Shown here: positions 7,335 to 17,607 of the stretch, piece by piece
Numbering within the stretch: position 1 is the stretch's first letter
How the letters are laid out: the number at the start of each line of letters is the position of its first letter
Assembly: GCF_001675285.1 (NCBI RefSeq)
Contig: NZ_LSGQ01000014.1
Location: forward strand, 62,001 to 126,000
Reading direction: 5' to 3'
Source: Elizabethkingia miricola
GTDB taxonomy: Bacteria > Bacteroidota > Bacteroidia > Flavobacteriales > Weeksellaceae
DNA: 64,000 bases
Program-made: the position numbers and the translations under genes
Notes under the pieces: model-generated
Told to the model about the DNA's origin: nothing
The model's input: the letters and a program-made list of their open reading frames with translations, nothing else
Databases searched by the model: none

Positions 7335-9463
7335 TGACATTATTTCCAGAAGATAAAATAGTTGGAATCTTTAAAGGATTCAGTGATGGTGGGCTAGAGT
7401 TTCACGCTGACATTGTTCTAAAATATGATAACATATTCCAAAACATACCCATGCATGGGCAGTTTTTAATAGTAGCATTAGAAGGTGATAATGAAGCTGT
7501 TCTTGGTCGAATCACTTCTGTTTCAGCATTAGGTAAATTAGCAGGCACAGCGGGTGAAGATTATGCAATAAGAGCTATTTCTGAAGGAAGAGAAGTATCG
7601 GAAGATCTGAGAGAAGGCTATTTAAAGTATAAAGTTGATATTCGGGTCCTTGGAGTTATACGAGTCAATGGAAAAAATATAGATTTTGCCCCTTCTCATA
7701 GAAGATTACCACATGTAGGGAGTAAAGTAGCTTTCTTATCGGATGACATCCTACAAGAAGTGGCTGGACATAATATTGTTGGCGAAGGTGGTGAACCAGC
7801 ACCAGCTTTTGGATACTTAGCTTATGGAGAATTTGTATATAATGGAAGTAAAAGAGATACACACGCTGTGTTAGAGTCATGGATGGTTCCAAAATCCCCG
7901 GAAGTAATAACTAAATTTAAGATCGAACAGTTAGTATCCAGAAGGTCATTTGTATTTGCAAGAGCAGGTTTTGGAAAATCCAATTTGGTAAAACTTCTCT
8001 TTAGCAATCTTTACGAAAAACCTCCATTCATCACAAAGAAACAAGGAAAACAATCCCCTGTTGGCACAATTATATTTGATCCTGATGGAGAATACTTTTG
8101 GCCTGATGATAGTGGTAGACCCGGATTATGCGATGTACCACATTTAGAAGACAAAGTAGTAGTATTTACAAACAGAGAATCTACTAGTCCATTTTATCAA
8201 TCTTTTGTTGCTGGAACTATTCGTCTTGATATAAGAAGATTAAGACCTGCAGAAATAATATCAATAGCCCTTCCTCCTGAAAGGCAGAGTCAACAAAATG
8301 TTCAAAAACTAAAGGGACTCAATGCTGCTAATTGGAGAAAATTAATCGATCTAGTACATGTTCACGGAAATACTACTCCTATTGAAGATCTAAGAGAGAT
8401 TATACTAGGAGATCGAACTAATGATAGACAAGATGCTGAGATATTTGCTATTCGGTCTAATATTACAACCATTATTAGGCTCATTCATGACCCTAGTAGC
8501 CAAATGTTAGATAAACTTTTTGACTCACTTCGCAATGGTAAACTATGTGTGGTAGATATATCGCAGATGCGTGGAGCCAATGGACTTATACTTTCAGGCA
8601 TCATTCTCCAACAAATATTTGAACACAATCAGACAGAATTTACAAAGGCAGAACCAGATAGTATTCCCACAATAGCTGTCATAGAAGAAGCTCAATCTGT
8701 ATTAGGAAATTCAGGTGGAGCAGATAGCCCCTATATTGCATGGGTAAAAGAAGGAAGAAAGTTTGGCTTGGGAACCGTTTTAATTACACAGCAACCAGGA
8801 AGTATATCAGATGAAATATTAAGTCAGGGAGATAATTGGTTTATCTTTCATTTACTTTCTGCTGTAGATTTAGGAGCACTGCGTAAGGCCAATGCCCATT
8901 TCAGTAATGACTTATTAAGCTCCTTATTAAATGAACCTATTCCCGGAAACGGAATATTCTGGAGTAGCTCCGGGGGCAAACCATACCCTATTTCTTTAAG
9001 AGTTTTAAGTTTTGAAAAATTATTTAAAGTAAAAGATATAAAATATAATAAGCCTGCTGGGAATACATTTAGCATTATTCTTCGAGAAAAATTTGATAAA
9101 AAACTTGAAGAAGTTAGAAATGAAGTGGGAACAGTAGAGATTAAAATAGACGATGAAAAAGGTTATAATCCGGATGAATCACAAGAAGATACTATAGAAA
9201 TGTTTATTATTAGTGCCTTTAAAAAGATTAATGCAGATAATGATTTTTTAAAAAAATTGAAAAATAATGATGTTCATTGGATGTGGTTAAAATCAAAAAT
9301 ACTTGAAGGACTTCCGAATAACATAGTAGACAGAGACGATTTGGCCCAGCAATGTGTTAGTCGCTTTCTGAATGAAAATATAGGAACCAATAAGTGGGGT
9401 ACGGAGAGAAGACCTAGTAAAAGTGAAGCAAACAAATTAGTATCATATATAATAATGAAATAA
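7334..9463 (+). CDS. herA: HerA-type hexameric DNA translocase
   Basis: 709 residues. An N-terminal HAS-barrel-like region (about 5-150) is followed by a P-loop ARAGFGKSN (209-217), a HerA-type Walker B strand IIFDPDGEY (247-254), an acidic IAVIEEAQ motif (447-454), and the sensor segment EGRKFGLGTVLITQQP (473-488). These are hallmarks of the FtsK-HerA family. The tail from about 560 is charged and unlike the core, perhaps a partner-binding domain. The gene overlaps nurA by one base and lies 11 bp before the PtuA-like ATPase gene. It probably threads DNA to NurA. Confidence 0.9.
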   Translation: MTLFPEDKIVGIFKGFSDGGLEFHADIVLKYDNIFQNIPMHGQFLIVALEGDNEAVLGRITSVSALGKLAGTAGEDYAIRAISEGREVSEDLREGYLKYKVDIRVLGVIRVNGKNIDFAPSHRRLPHVGSKVAFLSDDILQEVAGHNIVGEGGEPAPAFGYLAYGEFVYNGSKRDTHAVLESWMVPKSPEVITKFKIEQLVSRRSFVFARAGFGKSNLVKLLFSNLYEKPPFITKKQGKQSPVGTIIFDPDGEYFWPDDSGRPGLCDVPHLEDKVVVFTNRESTSPFYQSFVAGTIRLDIRRLRPAEIISIALPPERQSQQNVQKLKGLNAANWRKLIDLVHVHGNTTPIEDLREIILGDRTNDRQDAEIFAIRSNITTIIRLIHDPSSQMLDKLFDSLRNGKLCVVDISQMRGANGLILSGIILQQIFEHNQTEFTKAEPDSIPTIAVIEEAQSVLGNSGGADSPYIAWVKEGRKFGLGTVLITQQPGSISDEILSQGDNWFIFHLLSAVDLGALRKANAHFSNDLLSSLLNEPIPGNGIFWSSSGGKPYPISLRVLSFEKLFKVKDIKYNKPAGNTFSIILREKFDKKLEEVRNEVGTVEIKIDDEKGYNPDESQEDTIEMFIISAFKKINADNDFLKKLKNNDVHWMWLKSKILEGLPNNIVDRDDLAQQCVSRFLNENIGTNKWGTERRPSKSEANKLVSYIIMK

Positions 9464-9474
9464 ATTAATCTGCT

Positions 9475-11190
9475 ATGCTAAACGTAAATACAGTACAGAA
9501 CGAAGTATATAATTTGCTCATTAAGCATTGGCAAAAAGATCCTTCTTTTCGATTCACTTTTCGCAAAAGTAATAGAGGAAGTAGTTTAGATAAAGGTTAT
9601 TGGTTTTATGGTAATGAACTGTATTTAGCAGTTTCATTTTGGACAGGAATGGATTGGAAAAACAAAACGCCTAATATCATTTTTATAATTAATCTAGAGT
9701 CAGGAAATTCTTCTCTTGAAATTAATACTTCCGATTCTGATGAAAAAAGACGATTTATAACTCAATATTTTGTAAATAAATTAGGACTTCGGTCAAGTGG
9801 AATAAGATATCAAAAAAACTATCAAGGAAATTATCTTGATAGTTTAGAAAATTTCATAAAGACAGATAAAGTTATAATTGACAATATAGTAACAGAAAAT
9901 GCAAAGTCTTTCTTCCCTATAATTAAGAATGGTATATTTTTTATAGAAGCTGCAGACTTTGAAGGGCAAAAAGAAAAAATTGATAGATATAGAGAGGATA
10001 TCCTTATAGAAAATTCAATTGAAACTCAAAAACCTATAAAAATAAGTGAGATAGAAATTGTTAATTATGGCCCCATTAAGAATCTTCAAATAAATGAAAT
10101 CCCTTTTTCATCTCAATGGATATTTTTCACAGGAGAAAATGGTACTGGTAAAACATCTATCCTTAGGGCTATCGCTACCGCAATCTGTAATCAAAAAATA
10201 CAAGTAAGTGGATTTGAAGATGAAAATGCTGAAATTAGCCTAAAATTATTCTTGTCCTCATCTGATACAATTACTTACTTATATCCATATAACCAAACCT
10301 TAGAAAACGATACTTTTCCATTAACTAATGGTTTTGCAGCCTATGGACAATCCAGACTCAAGACCACTCATGGATTAGACTCAAAAAACTTAGAATTTAT
10401 TTCCACAGAATTAACATCATCACTATTTAATGATGAAACACATCTGATTGATTTACAATATCAGTTTGATATTTGGCGCAGTCAGCAACGCATTCGATTT
10501 GACAAACGGGAAAATTATATAACTGAGATTCTTACCGACATATTACCAAATCTATATGATATTAAATTCGATGATCAAATCGACGGTGTCTCAGTAACTA
10601 CATATATTGAAAAAGACCATGAAAATGCAGAATTTGCGAAAGTAACCTTCAATAAATTAGCATCAGGACTAAAAAGTATGATTGCTATGATAGGTGATAT
10701 CTTAATCAGATTATATAATCAACAACCAGATGTCAATGATCCGTCTGAGTTTACAGGAATTGTTTTAATTGATGAAATCGACATACATCTACACCCAAAA
10801 TTACAGAAGCAAATCGTCCAGCAACTCAGTAAGACATTTCCAAAAGTTCAATTTATTGCGTCTACACATAGTCCAATTTCTTTCTTAGGAGCACCTAAAA
10901 ATAGTCAAATATTTAGAGTAGAAAGAAACTCTGCTGAAGGAGTCAAAATAAGAAGATTAGATGAATTATTAGAGTTAGGAGATCTTTTACCAAATACAAT
11001 ACTAACGTCACCAATTTTTGGGTTAGACGATATTATACCAGAAAGTCATGATCAAAAGAAATTAGTAAGAACTGAGACAAATTATTCAGAAATAGAATTT
11101 AATGATATTGTTCAAAAGCGAATATCCTCTTTTCTTACTGATGAAAAAGAGCAGCAATTGATTGATTTATTTAAATCCAGAAGACAATGA
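9475..11190 (+). CDS. PtuA-like AAA/ABC ATPase with N-terminal extension
   Basis: 571 residues. A unique N-terminal region of about 185 residues precedes a RecF/PtuA-like ATPase: KISEIEIVNYGPIKNLQ (189-205), Walker A GENGTGKT (220-227), signature LASGLKS (395-401), Walker B VLIDEID (430-436), and switch motif ASTHSP (462-467). Its last 4 bases overlap the start of an HNH nuclease gene, the arrangement of Septu PtuA-PtuB. In Septu the ATPase assembles with the HNH nuclease and controls it. The N-terminal extension and the HerA/NurA/methyltransferase context are unusual for Septu. ATPase identity is certain; the PtuA relation is probable. Confidence 0.85.
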   Translation: MLNVNTVQNEVYNLLIKHWQKDPSFRFTFRKSNRGSSLDKGYWFYGNELYLAVSFWTGMDWKNKTPNIIFIINLESGNSSLEINTSDSDEKRRFITQYFVNKLGLRSSGIRYQKNYQGNYLDSLENFIKTDKVIIDNIVTENAKSFFPIIKNGIFFIEAADFEGQKEKIDRYREDILIENSIETQKPIKISEIEIVNYGPIKNLQINEIPFSSQWIFFTGENGTGKTSILRAIATAICNQKIQVSGFEDENAEISLKLFLSSSDTITYLYPYNQTLENDTFPLTNGFAAYGQSRLKTTHGLDSKNLEFISTELTSSLFNDETHLIDLQYQFDIWRSQQRIRFDKRENYITEILTDILPNLYDIKFDDQIDGVSVTTYIEKDHENAEFAKVTFNKLASGLKSMIAMIGDILIRLYNQQPDVNDPSEFTGIVLIDEIDIHLHPKLQKQIVQQLSKTFPKVQFIASTHSPISFLGAPKNSQIFRVERNSAEGVKIRRLDELLELGDLLPNTILTSPIFGLDDIIPESHDQKKLVRTETNYSEIEFNDIVQKRISSFLTDEKEQQLIDLFKSRRQ

Positions 11191-12095
11191 GATTTGTAAT
11201 AAAAAGAGAAGAAGATAAAACTGCTCGATTAGCATCAGACGAAACATACCAAGCTTTGCTAAAAATAACAAACACTCGTAATAAAGATTTAATTACGGAT
11301 ACTATTTATAGAGAAGCATACGATCACCCTGATGGAAAGAGATCAAGAGTTGAAGATCATCTCTCAATAGCATACCATAATAAATGTGCTTATTGTGAAA
11401 GAATCTGCAAGGCAGATATTGAACATTATAGACCAAAAAAAGGTGTAAATGAAGACGGTTTGCATCCTGGATATTATTGGCTTTGCTACGAATGGACAAA
11501 TCTTATACCTTCTTGCATAACGTGTAACAGAGAGGGTGCAAAACACAACAAATTTCCAGTGATTGGTCCTAGAGTACTAGCTCCAGTGTTATTGGCTGAT
11601 GGAAATATAAATCTTGCTTTGTCTAAAGCCGGAGTTGACCCGTTACTTAATGAAAGACCTTACTTGTTACATCCAGAAGTAGATCATCCGGAGGATTATT
11701 TTGAATTTGAAATAGATCCAGATGGTGAAGGAATTAGAATTAATGGTATTGATGATGAAGGTAGAGGAAATGCTACTATCCGAATTTGTTTGCTGAATCG
11801 TCTTGAGATAAAATTGGATCGTGTAGAACGAGTTATTAATTATTTTAAAGATGCTATAAGTGGGCTTTTTGTTAAGCTAGAAAATGGAGACATTAATGAT
11901 AATCAATTAGCAGATCGTATTAATGAACACATAGATTTATTATACCAATTTAGCCAACAGGAAAATAGAAGTCATACCTATCTTTGTAAATATATTGTTG
12001 CATCAGATCAAAATTTTGAAAAAATAGTGCTTCCATTTTTACCAGATAGAACCAGAGCTATCGTATTAGCTGCTTTTAGAGCATATATTTCTTAA
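11187..12095 (+). CDS. PtuB-like HNH endonuclease
   Basis: 302 residues. A zinc-coordinating HNH region: CAYC (67-70), IEHYRPK (78-84), GYYWLCYEWTNLIPSC (95-110), and CITCN (110-114) followed by a KHNKFP stretch. This is the HNH variant seen in PtuB proteins. The ATG overlaps the ATPase stop as ATGA, so translation is coupled. The C-terminal half is helical with no motif I recognise. Probably the DNA- or RNA-cutting effector of the operon, acting with the ATPase. Last gene of the operon; boundary block B starts about 23 bp later. Confidence 0.85.
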   Translation: MRFVIKREEDKTARLASDETYQALLKITNTRNKDLITDTIYREAYDHPDGKRSRVEDHLSIAYHNKCAYCERICKADIEHYRPKKGVNEDGLHPGYYWLCYEWTNLIPSCITCNREGAKHNKFPVIGPRVLAPVLLADGNINLALSKAGVDPLLNERPYLLHPEVDHPEDYFEFEIDPDGEGIRINGIDDEGRGNATIRICLLNRLEIKLDRVERVINYFKDAISGLFVKLENGDINDNQLADRINEHIDLLYQFSQQENRSHTYLCKYIVASDQNFEKIVLPFLPDRTRAIVLAAFRAYIS

Positions 12096-12117
12096 TTTAT
12101 TATAAACTAAAACAATA

Positions 12118-12300
12118 TATTTATTTGTTCCCTACTCTATTTTATGACGGGTTTGCGTGAGGGATAGCAGCGAAAGCCCACAGTGAGGTACGAGCGAGGA
12201 CTTGTAGTGGATAGCCCGACCCGTAGGGTCACGCCCAAAGGAAAATCTTTTTAAAAAGTCGACATTTTCTGTAAAAGGATGCTGCTGTTATCCTTTGTAC
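12118..12300. repeat. Module-boundary block B (left-part copy)
   Basis: 12130-12256 matches 2104-2231 of block A at roughly 94% by eye. It keeps the 18-bp arm (12155-12172) and the 12-bp arm (12211-12222), but the returning 12-bp arm is absent and the returning 18-bp arm is degenerate (around 12281-12293). It follows the HNH gene stop by about 23 bp. Confidence 0.8.
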
Positions 12301-12531
12301 ATAAAGAAGGGTTTATACATGGTTTAGGCGAATCGGCCAGCGTTTTATATTTTGCTTTTTTAAGGTTTTCTTAAATATATCGGCGGTGCTTATTATTTGT
12401 TGATTTTTAGTGCTGTTCTGGCGGTTTTATGTCTATAAATCAGTGGTTTTTATTATTTCGTCGCTTCAGTATTTTAATACGTTTATATTTAGTTGAATAA
12501 ATATTATAATGGTTGATGTAAACAGTATTAA

Positions 12532-12553
12532 CAATAATATAAACATATTATTG
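12532..12553. promoter_or_regulatory. Perfect 9-bp palindrome upstream of the SRA-HNH gene
   Basis: CAATAATAT and ATATTATTG separated by AAAC, 45 bp before the preferred start at 12599. It could be an operator, or an RNA hairpin near the ribosome-loading region. Confidence 0.4.
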
Positions 12554-12598
12554 ATTTAAATGTATCTTAGTACACTGAAATTAGTTACTAAGGATTGT

Positions 12599-13474
12599 AT
12601 GACTCGACCAATTGTATTTGGAGAAATAGAAGGGATTGAAGAAGGCCATATTTTTAATGATAGAAAAGAAATGATGCCTTCGAGTTTTCATAGAAACTGG
12701 GCAAAAGGTATTGACGGCAATGCTAAAGATGGTGTTGCTGCTATTGTGATTTCTGGCGGATATGAGGATGATTTGGATTCTGGAGATGAGATTATATATA
12801 CGGGAGCTGGTGGCAATGATGGGAAGGGAAAACAAATTGAGGATCAGAGTTGGGATAAGAGTGATAATAAGGGTTTGCTTATCAGTATGGATCGGGGTTT
12901 GCCTGTTAGGGTGATTCGGGGTTATAAGCATCGATCTGAATTTTCGCCGAAAACGGGTTATACTTATGCTGGTTTATATAGTGTGGTAGATGCCTGGGAG
13001 GAAACAGGAAAGAGTGGTTTTATAATTTGTAGGGTTCGGCTGGAATATAGTGGGCAAAATCCTGAGAGAAATACTCCGGAAAGGATTGAATTAAAGTATT
13101 CTAATAAACCTACGGAACGAAAGGAAAGTACGGTTTTACGAATTGTGAGGGATACCAGGATTGCTCATGATGTGAAGAAGTTGTATAATTATGAATGTCA
13201 GGTATGTGGAGAGACTATCCCTACGAAATCGGGTGGCTATGCAGAGGGTGCACATATAAAGCCTTTGGGCAGGCCTCATGATGGGGATGATAGCAGCGAT
13301 AATTTGATTTGCCTGTGTCCGAATCATCATGTGATGTTTGACAAAGGGACGTTTTCTATTACGGATGATTTGAAATTGGTTGGTGCTGCAAGGGGTGAGT
13401 TAATAGTACACGAAACGCATATTCTGAATAAATTAAACTTGCAATATCACAGGAAAAGTCATGGGTACGATTAG
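12599..13474 (+). CDS. SRA-HNH modification-dependent restriction endonuclease
   Basis: 291 residues from the ATG at 12599, chosen because family members begin near RPIVFGEI; the frame extends back to 12560. Residues about 5-150 form an SRA/YDG domain (GGYEDDLDSGDEIIYTGAGG, 53-72) that flips and reads 5-methyl- or 5-hydroxymethylcytosine. A C-terminal HNH nuclease follows: CQVC (200-203), AEGAHIKPL (215-223), DNLICLCPNHHVMFD (234-248). Such enzymes cut modified foreign DNA and need no partner methyltransferase. The end overlaps the NUDIX gene by 14 bp. Fold assignment is secure; the modification recognised is not. Confidence 0.9.
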   Translation: MTRPIVFGEIEGIEEGHIFNDRKEMMPSSFHRNWAKGIDGNAKDGVAAIVISGGYEDDLDSGDEIIYTGAGGNDGKGKQIEDQSWDKSDNKGLLISMDRGLPVRVIRGYKHRSEFSPKTGYTYAGLYSVVDAWEETGKSGFIICRVRLEYSGQNPERNTPERIELKYSNKPTERKESTVLRIVRDTRIAHDVKKLYNYECQVCGETIPTKSGGYAEGAHIKPLGRPHDGDDSSDNLICLCPNHHVMFDKGTFSITDDLKLVGAARGELIVHETHILNKLNLQYHRKSHGYD

Positions 13475-13853
13475 GGTTGTTTGCGGTGTTATATTCAACG
13501 AAGGACGAATTTTGCTTTGTAGGCGTAAGCCTGAAAAATCATTGGGTGGTTATTGGGAGTTTCCAGGTGGAAAAATTGAAGTTGGTGAAACGGAAGAGGA
13601 ATCTTTATATCGGGAGTTGCAAGAGGAACTCGGAATAAGGGTTGAAATAGAAAGGTATTTCAAGTCCGTTGTCCACGATTATGATGCATTTACGATTGAA
13701 CTTATTGCTTATATATGTAGGTCGGAACAGTGGGTTTGTGTACTCACCGATCATGACGAGTATGAATGGGTTGATAAATCTGAACTCCTTAATTGGAAAT
13801 TGGCTCCGGCTGATATTCCTATTGCTGATGTTTTGTGTTCTATGGATGTGTAA
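13461..13853 (+). CDS. NUDIX hydrolase, MutT/NudG type
   Basis: 130 residues with a complete NUDIX box: G37, E43, R51-E52, E55-E56 and G58 in the canonical spacing. Members of the MutT/NudG group hydrolyse damaged or modified dNTPs; E. coli NudG acts on 5-methyl-, 5-hydroxy- and 8-oxo-forms. It overlaps the SRA-HNH gene, so both are co-translated. A plausible role is to remove modified cytosine nucleotides that, once incorporated, would make host DNA a target of the neighbour. That link is inference. Confidence 0.88.
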   Translation: MGTIRVVCGVIFNEGRILLCRRKPEKSLGGYWEFPGGKIEVGETEEESLYRELQEELGIRVEIERYFKSVVHDYDAFTIELIAYICRSEQWVCVLTDHDEYEWVDKSELLNWKLAPADIPIADVLCSMDV

Positions 13854-13869
13854 GAAATACTAATCTTTA

Positions 13870-13993
13870 TTCGGTTATATTTTTTCCTCTACTCTGCCCC
13901 TTTTTTCGGTTGAATAAAGAGCGAAAATAAAATTCCCCTTTTCCCCTGCTCTAAAAAATTAAATACCAAACCTATTTAACATAATGCTCCGTA
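13870..13993. repeat. Module-boundary block C (deletion derivative)
   Basis: Starts 16 bp after the NUDIX stop. It joins the left tip of block A (compare 2091-2100 with 13870-13879) to the inner segment around 2371-2387 (here 13895-13912) and to the right part of block A (2523-2601 versus 13916-13993). The nested inverted repeats of block A are missing. Confidence 0.75.
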
Positions 13994-14050
13994 GAATTAA
14001 AGGTTAGAATAATTGCATGTCTTCATCAATAGAATTATTAACTTTATATC

Positions 14051-15274
14051 ATGAAAAAAATAATTTTAGTAATATCTTTTATATCAGGAACATTATATAC
14101 GCAGGCACAGGAAGTTATCCAATTAACAAATAATAATACTAAAGAAATTGTAAACTTTCGTCAAATAGATAAATGGGCTGATGGTTCTGTAATGAATGAT
14201 TCCAAGGTTGATGGCATTTATTACAGGAAAAAATCAGGGATTTATTATGTGGATACTAATTTTATAAAAGAAAAAAACGCATATATAAATGATTATTCTT
14301 TATTACTTGGAAAGGATAATTTTGTGAAAATAAGTCAAGCTTTCCCAACTGTCACTCTTAATGAAGTAAAAAAATATAATGCAAATGCCACTTTGAATAA
14401 TTCCGCCGAATGGTATATAGTGTCAAAATTATTAGATGTACTACCCACAGGCAGTACAATTGTATTTAACGGTAAGTATAATTTTGATTTGCCTATCGTT
14501 ATAAAACGTTCACGTATTACTTTAAGAGGTGTTGATAATAGTGCCGAGGCAAGAAGCTGGCTAAGCCGGTCGACGTTAAAATCTATAAATTCAAATGATT
14601 TGATTCAGTTTGTTGATGGCGATGGAAAGACTAATACAACAAAAGGAAATGTTGAATTGGTAAATCTAGATAATCTTACTTTACTAGGTTCAGGAGATCT
14701 GAAAAATTATTCAAGGTATGGTATTAATTTTAACTTTTCTTCTGCCGGAACTTTGATTGGATCTACTTTTACAAATATTTATATGGGTAATTTCATGACA
14801 GGAGTAAAACACACTTCCGGACATATTAATTCTTTAAAATTCCAGGAAGTTTCCAGTAATGCTAATATAGATAAAGGTTTTGATTTTATAGGTGATCAAA
14901 ATAATCAAGTAAATGCTGTTATATTTGAACGTGGCGGAGCTTCTTCTAATGGTTATAAAATTGAGAAAGGAAATTTAGTAGCTATAACTAAAGCCGATGA
15001 TTATTCAGGCAAAGGTGGCTTTTTTATTAAAGGTGGAACAGCTTTAAATTTTATAGGAATGGATTTTACTACCAACAATGGTTATGGTATGAACTTTGGC
15101 AATAGTCATGCATATGGATGTTCGTTTAAATTCTATTCAGAAGGTAATTTCGTAGACTTTAGATATCAGATAACGCTAAAATGGACTAAAAGTCTTGATC
15201 TATCTTTTTATTCCAAAAATAATACTGTTGTGTTTGATGATCCGGCAGTAAAAGCTAAATACTATAAAGAATAG
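14051..15274 (+). CDS. Secreted right-handed beta-helix protein
   Basis: 407 residues with a signal peptide (MKKIILVISFISGTLYTQAQ). The body has repeating short hydrophobic/Gly/Asn strands (for example VELVNLDNLTLLGSG, then GTLIGSTFTNIYMGNF, then GFDFIGDQNNQVNAVIFERG). These fit a right-handed parallel beta-helix as in pectate lyases and phage tailspikes. No catalytic residues are recognised. It stands alone on the gyrB side of the defence modules, just after block C. Function unknown; possibly a polysaccharide-binding surface protein. Confidence 0.65.
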   Translation: MKKIILVISFISGTLYTQAQEVIQLTNNNTKEIVNFRQIDKWADGSVMNDSKVDGIYYRKKSGIYYVDTNFIKEKNAYINDYSLLLGKDNFVKISQAFPTVTLNEVKKYNANATLNNSAEWYIVSKLLDVLPTGSTIVFNGKYNFDLPIVIKRSRITLRGVDNSAEARSWLSRSTLKSINSNDLIQFVDGDGKTNTTKGNVELVNLDNLTLLGSGDLKNYSRYGINFNFSSAGTLIGSTFTNIYMGNFMTGVKHTSGHINSLKFQEVSSNANIDKGFDFIGDQNNQVNAVIFERGGASSNGYKIEKGNLVAITKADDYSGKGGFFIKGGTALNFIGMDFTTNNGYGMNFGNSHAYGCSFKFYSEGNFVDFRYQITLKWTKSLDLSFYSKNNTVVFDDPAVKAKYYKE

Positions 15275-15302
15275 CTTATTATCCGATTTCCAAAGCAAGT
15301 AA

Positions 15303-15416
15303 ATTCAGAAGCTAAATGAAATAGAATCAGACGGGAACAGACTGGTTAATTTTAATTGTGAAATATATGATGAGAACTGGGACAATGTAAGCAATCTTCT
15401 TAGTGAAGAGGAATAA
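15303..15416 (+). pseudogene. 37-codon gene tail without a start
   Basis: An open frame closed upstream by TAA at 15300 and without a start codon, ending in an acidic tail (NLLSEEE). The composition is protein-like (DGNRLVNFNCEIYDENWDNV). It resembles the C-terminus of a gene whose 5' part was lost, perhaps when the accessory region arrived. Family not recognised. Confidence 0.35.
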
Positions 15417-15436
15417 TTGATTAAAAATGTAAACAT

Positions 15437-15467
15437 AAAAAAGACCGGAATTTCTTCCGGTCTTTTT
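15437..15467. terminator. Bidirectional terminator
   Basis: Strong hairpin AAGACCGGAA / TTCCGGTCTT with flanking A and T runs, serving the gyrB 3' end on the minus strand and rightward transcription from the accessory region. Confidence 0.85.
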
Positions 15468-15487
15468 ACTTTATTCTAAATGCTTAA

Positions 15488-17422
<1,935 letters not shown>

Positions 17423-17447
17423 TCAAAATTACATTTTTCAATAACTA

Positions 17448-17455
17448 CAAATATA
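17448..17455 (-). promoter_or_regulatory. gyrB promoter -7 element
   Basis: On the minus strand reads TATATTTG, an exact TAnnTTTG match, 25 bp before the gyrB start. Confidence 0.5.
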
Positions 17456-17607
17456 CGAAATTTTAGGCACATATATGCTATAACCAACACATAAAAATAC
17501 ACCTTATCAGCATAGCCTGTATGGAATTTATCAGTGTTTAAAATCATGTTAAAGTATATACTTTTAGAAGAAATAATACTTAATTTTAATTCGTCAAAAT
17601 CAATATT

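Larger units (their letters stand above)
12096..12598. other. Intergenic region holding block B and an operator-like palindrome
   Basis: Half a kilobase without a convincing gene. It contains boundary block B (12118-12300), an AT-rich stretch, and a perfect palindrome at 12532-12553. The methionine at 12560 adds only 13 residues to the next gene and is not preferred. Confidence 0.55.

Noticed and set aside
5023-12095. BREX, DISARM or classical type I restriction system
   Set aside because: No PglX/PglZ, BrxC, DrmA/B/C, HsdR or HsdS homologue; the methyltransferase is the only feature shared with these systems.
12581-12931. 116-codon minus-strand ORF
   Set aside because: Fully inside the SRA-HNH gene on the other strand, a shadow with no domain.
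1-15420. Complete integrative conjugative element
   Set aside because: No integrase, relaxase or tra genes and no tRNA attachment site in the window; only island-type cargo is seen.
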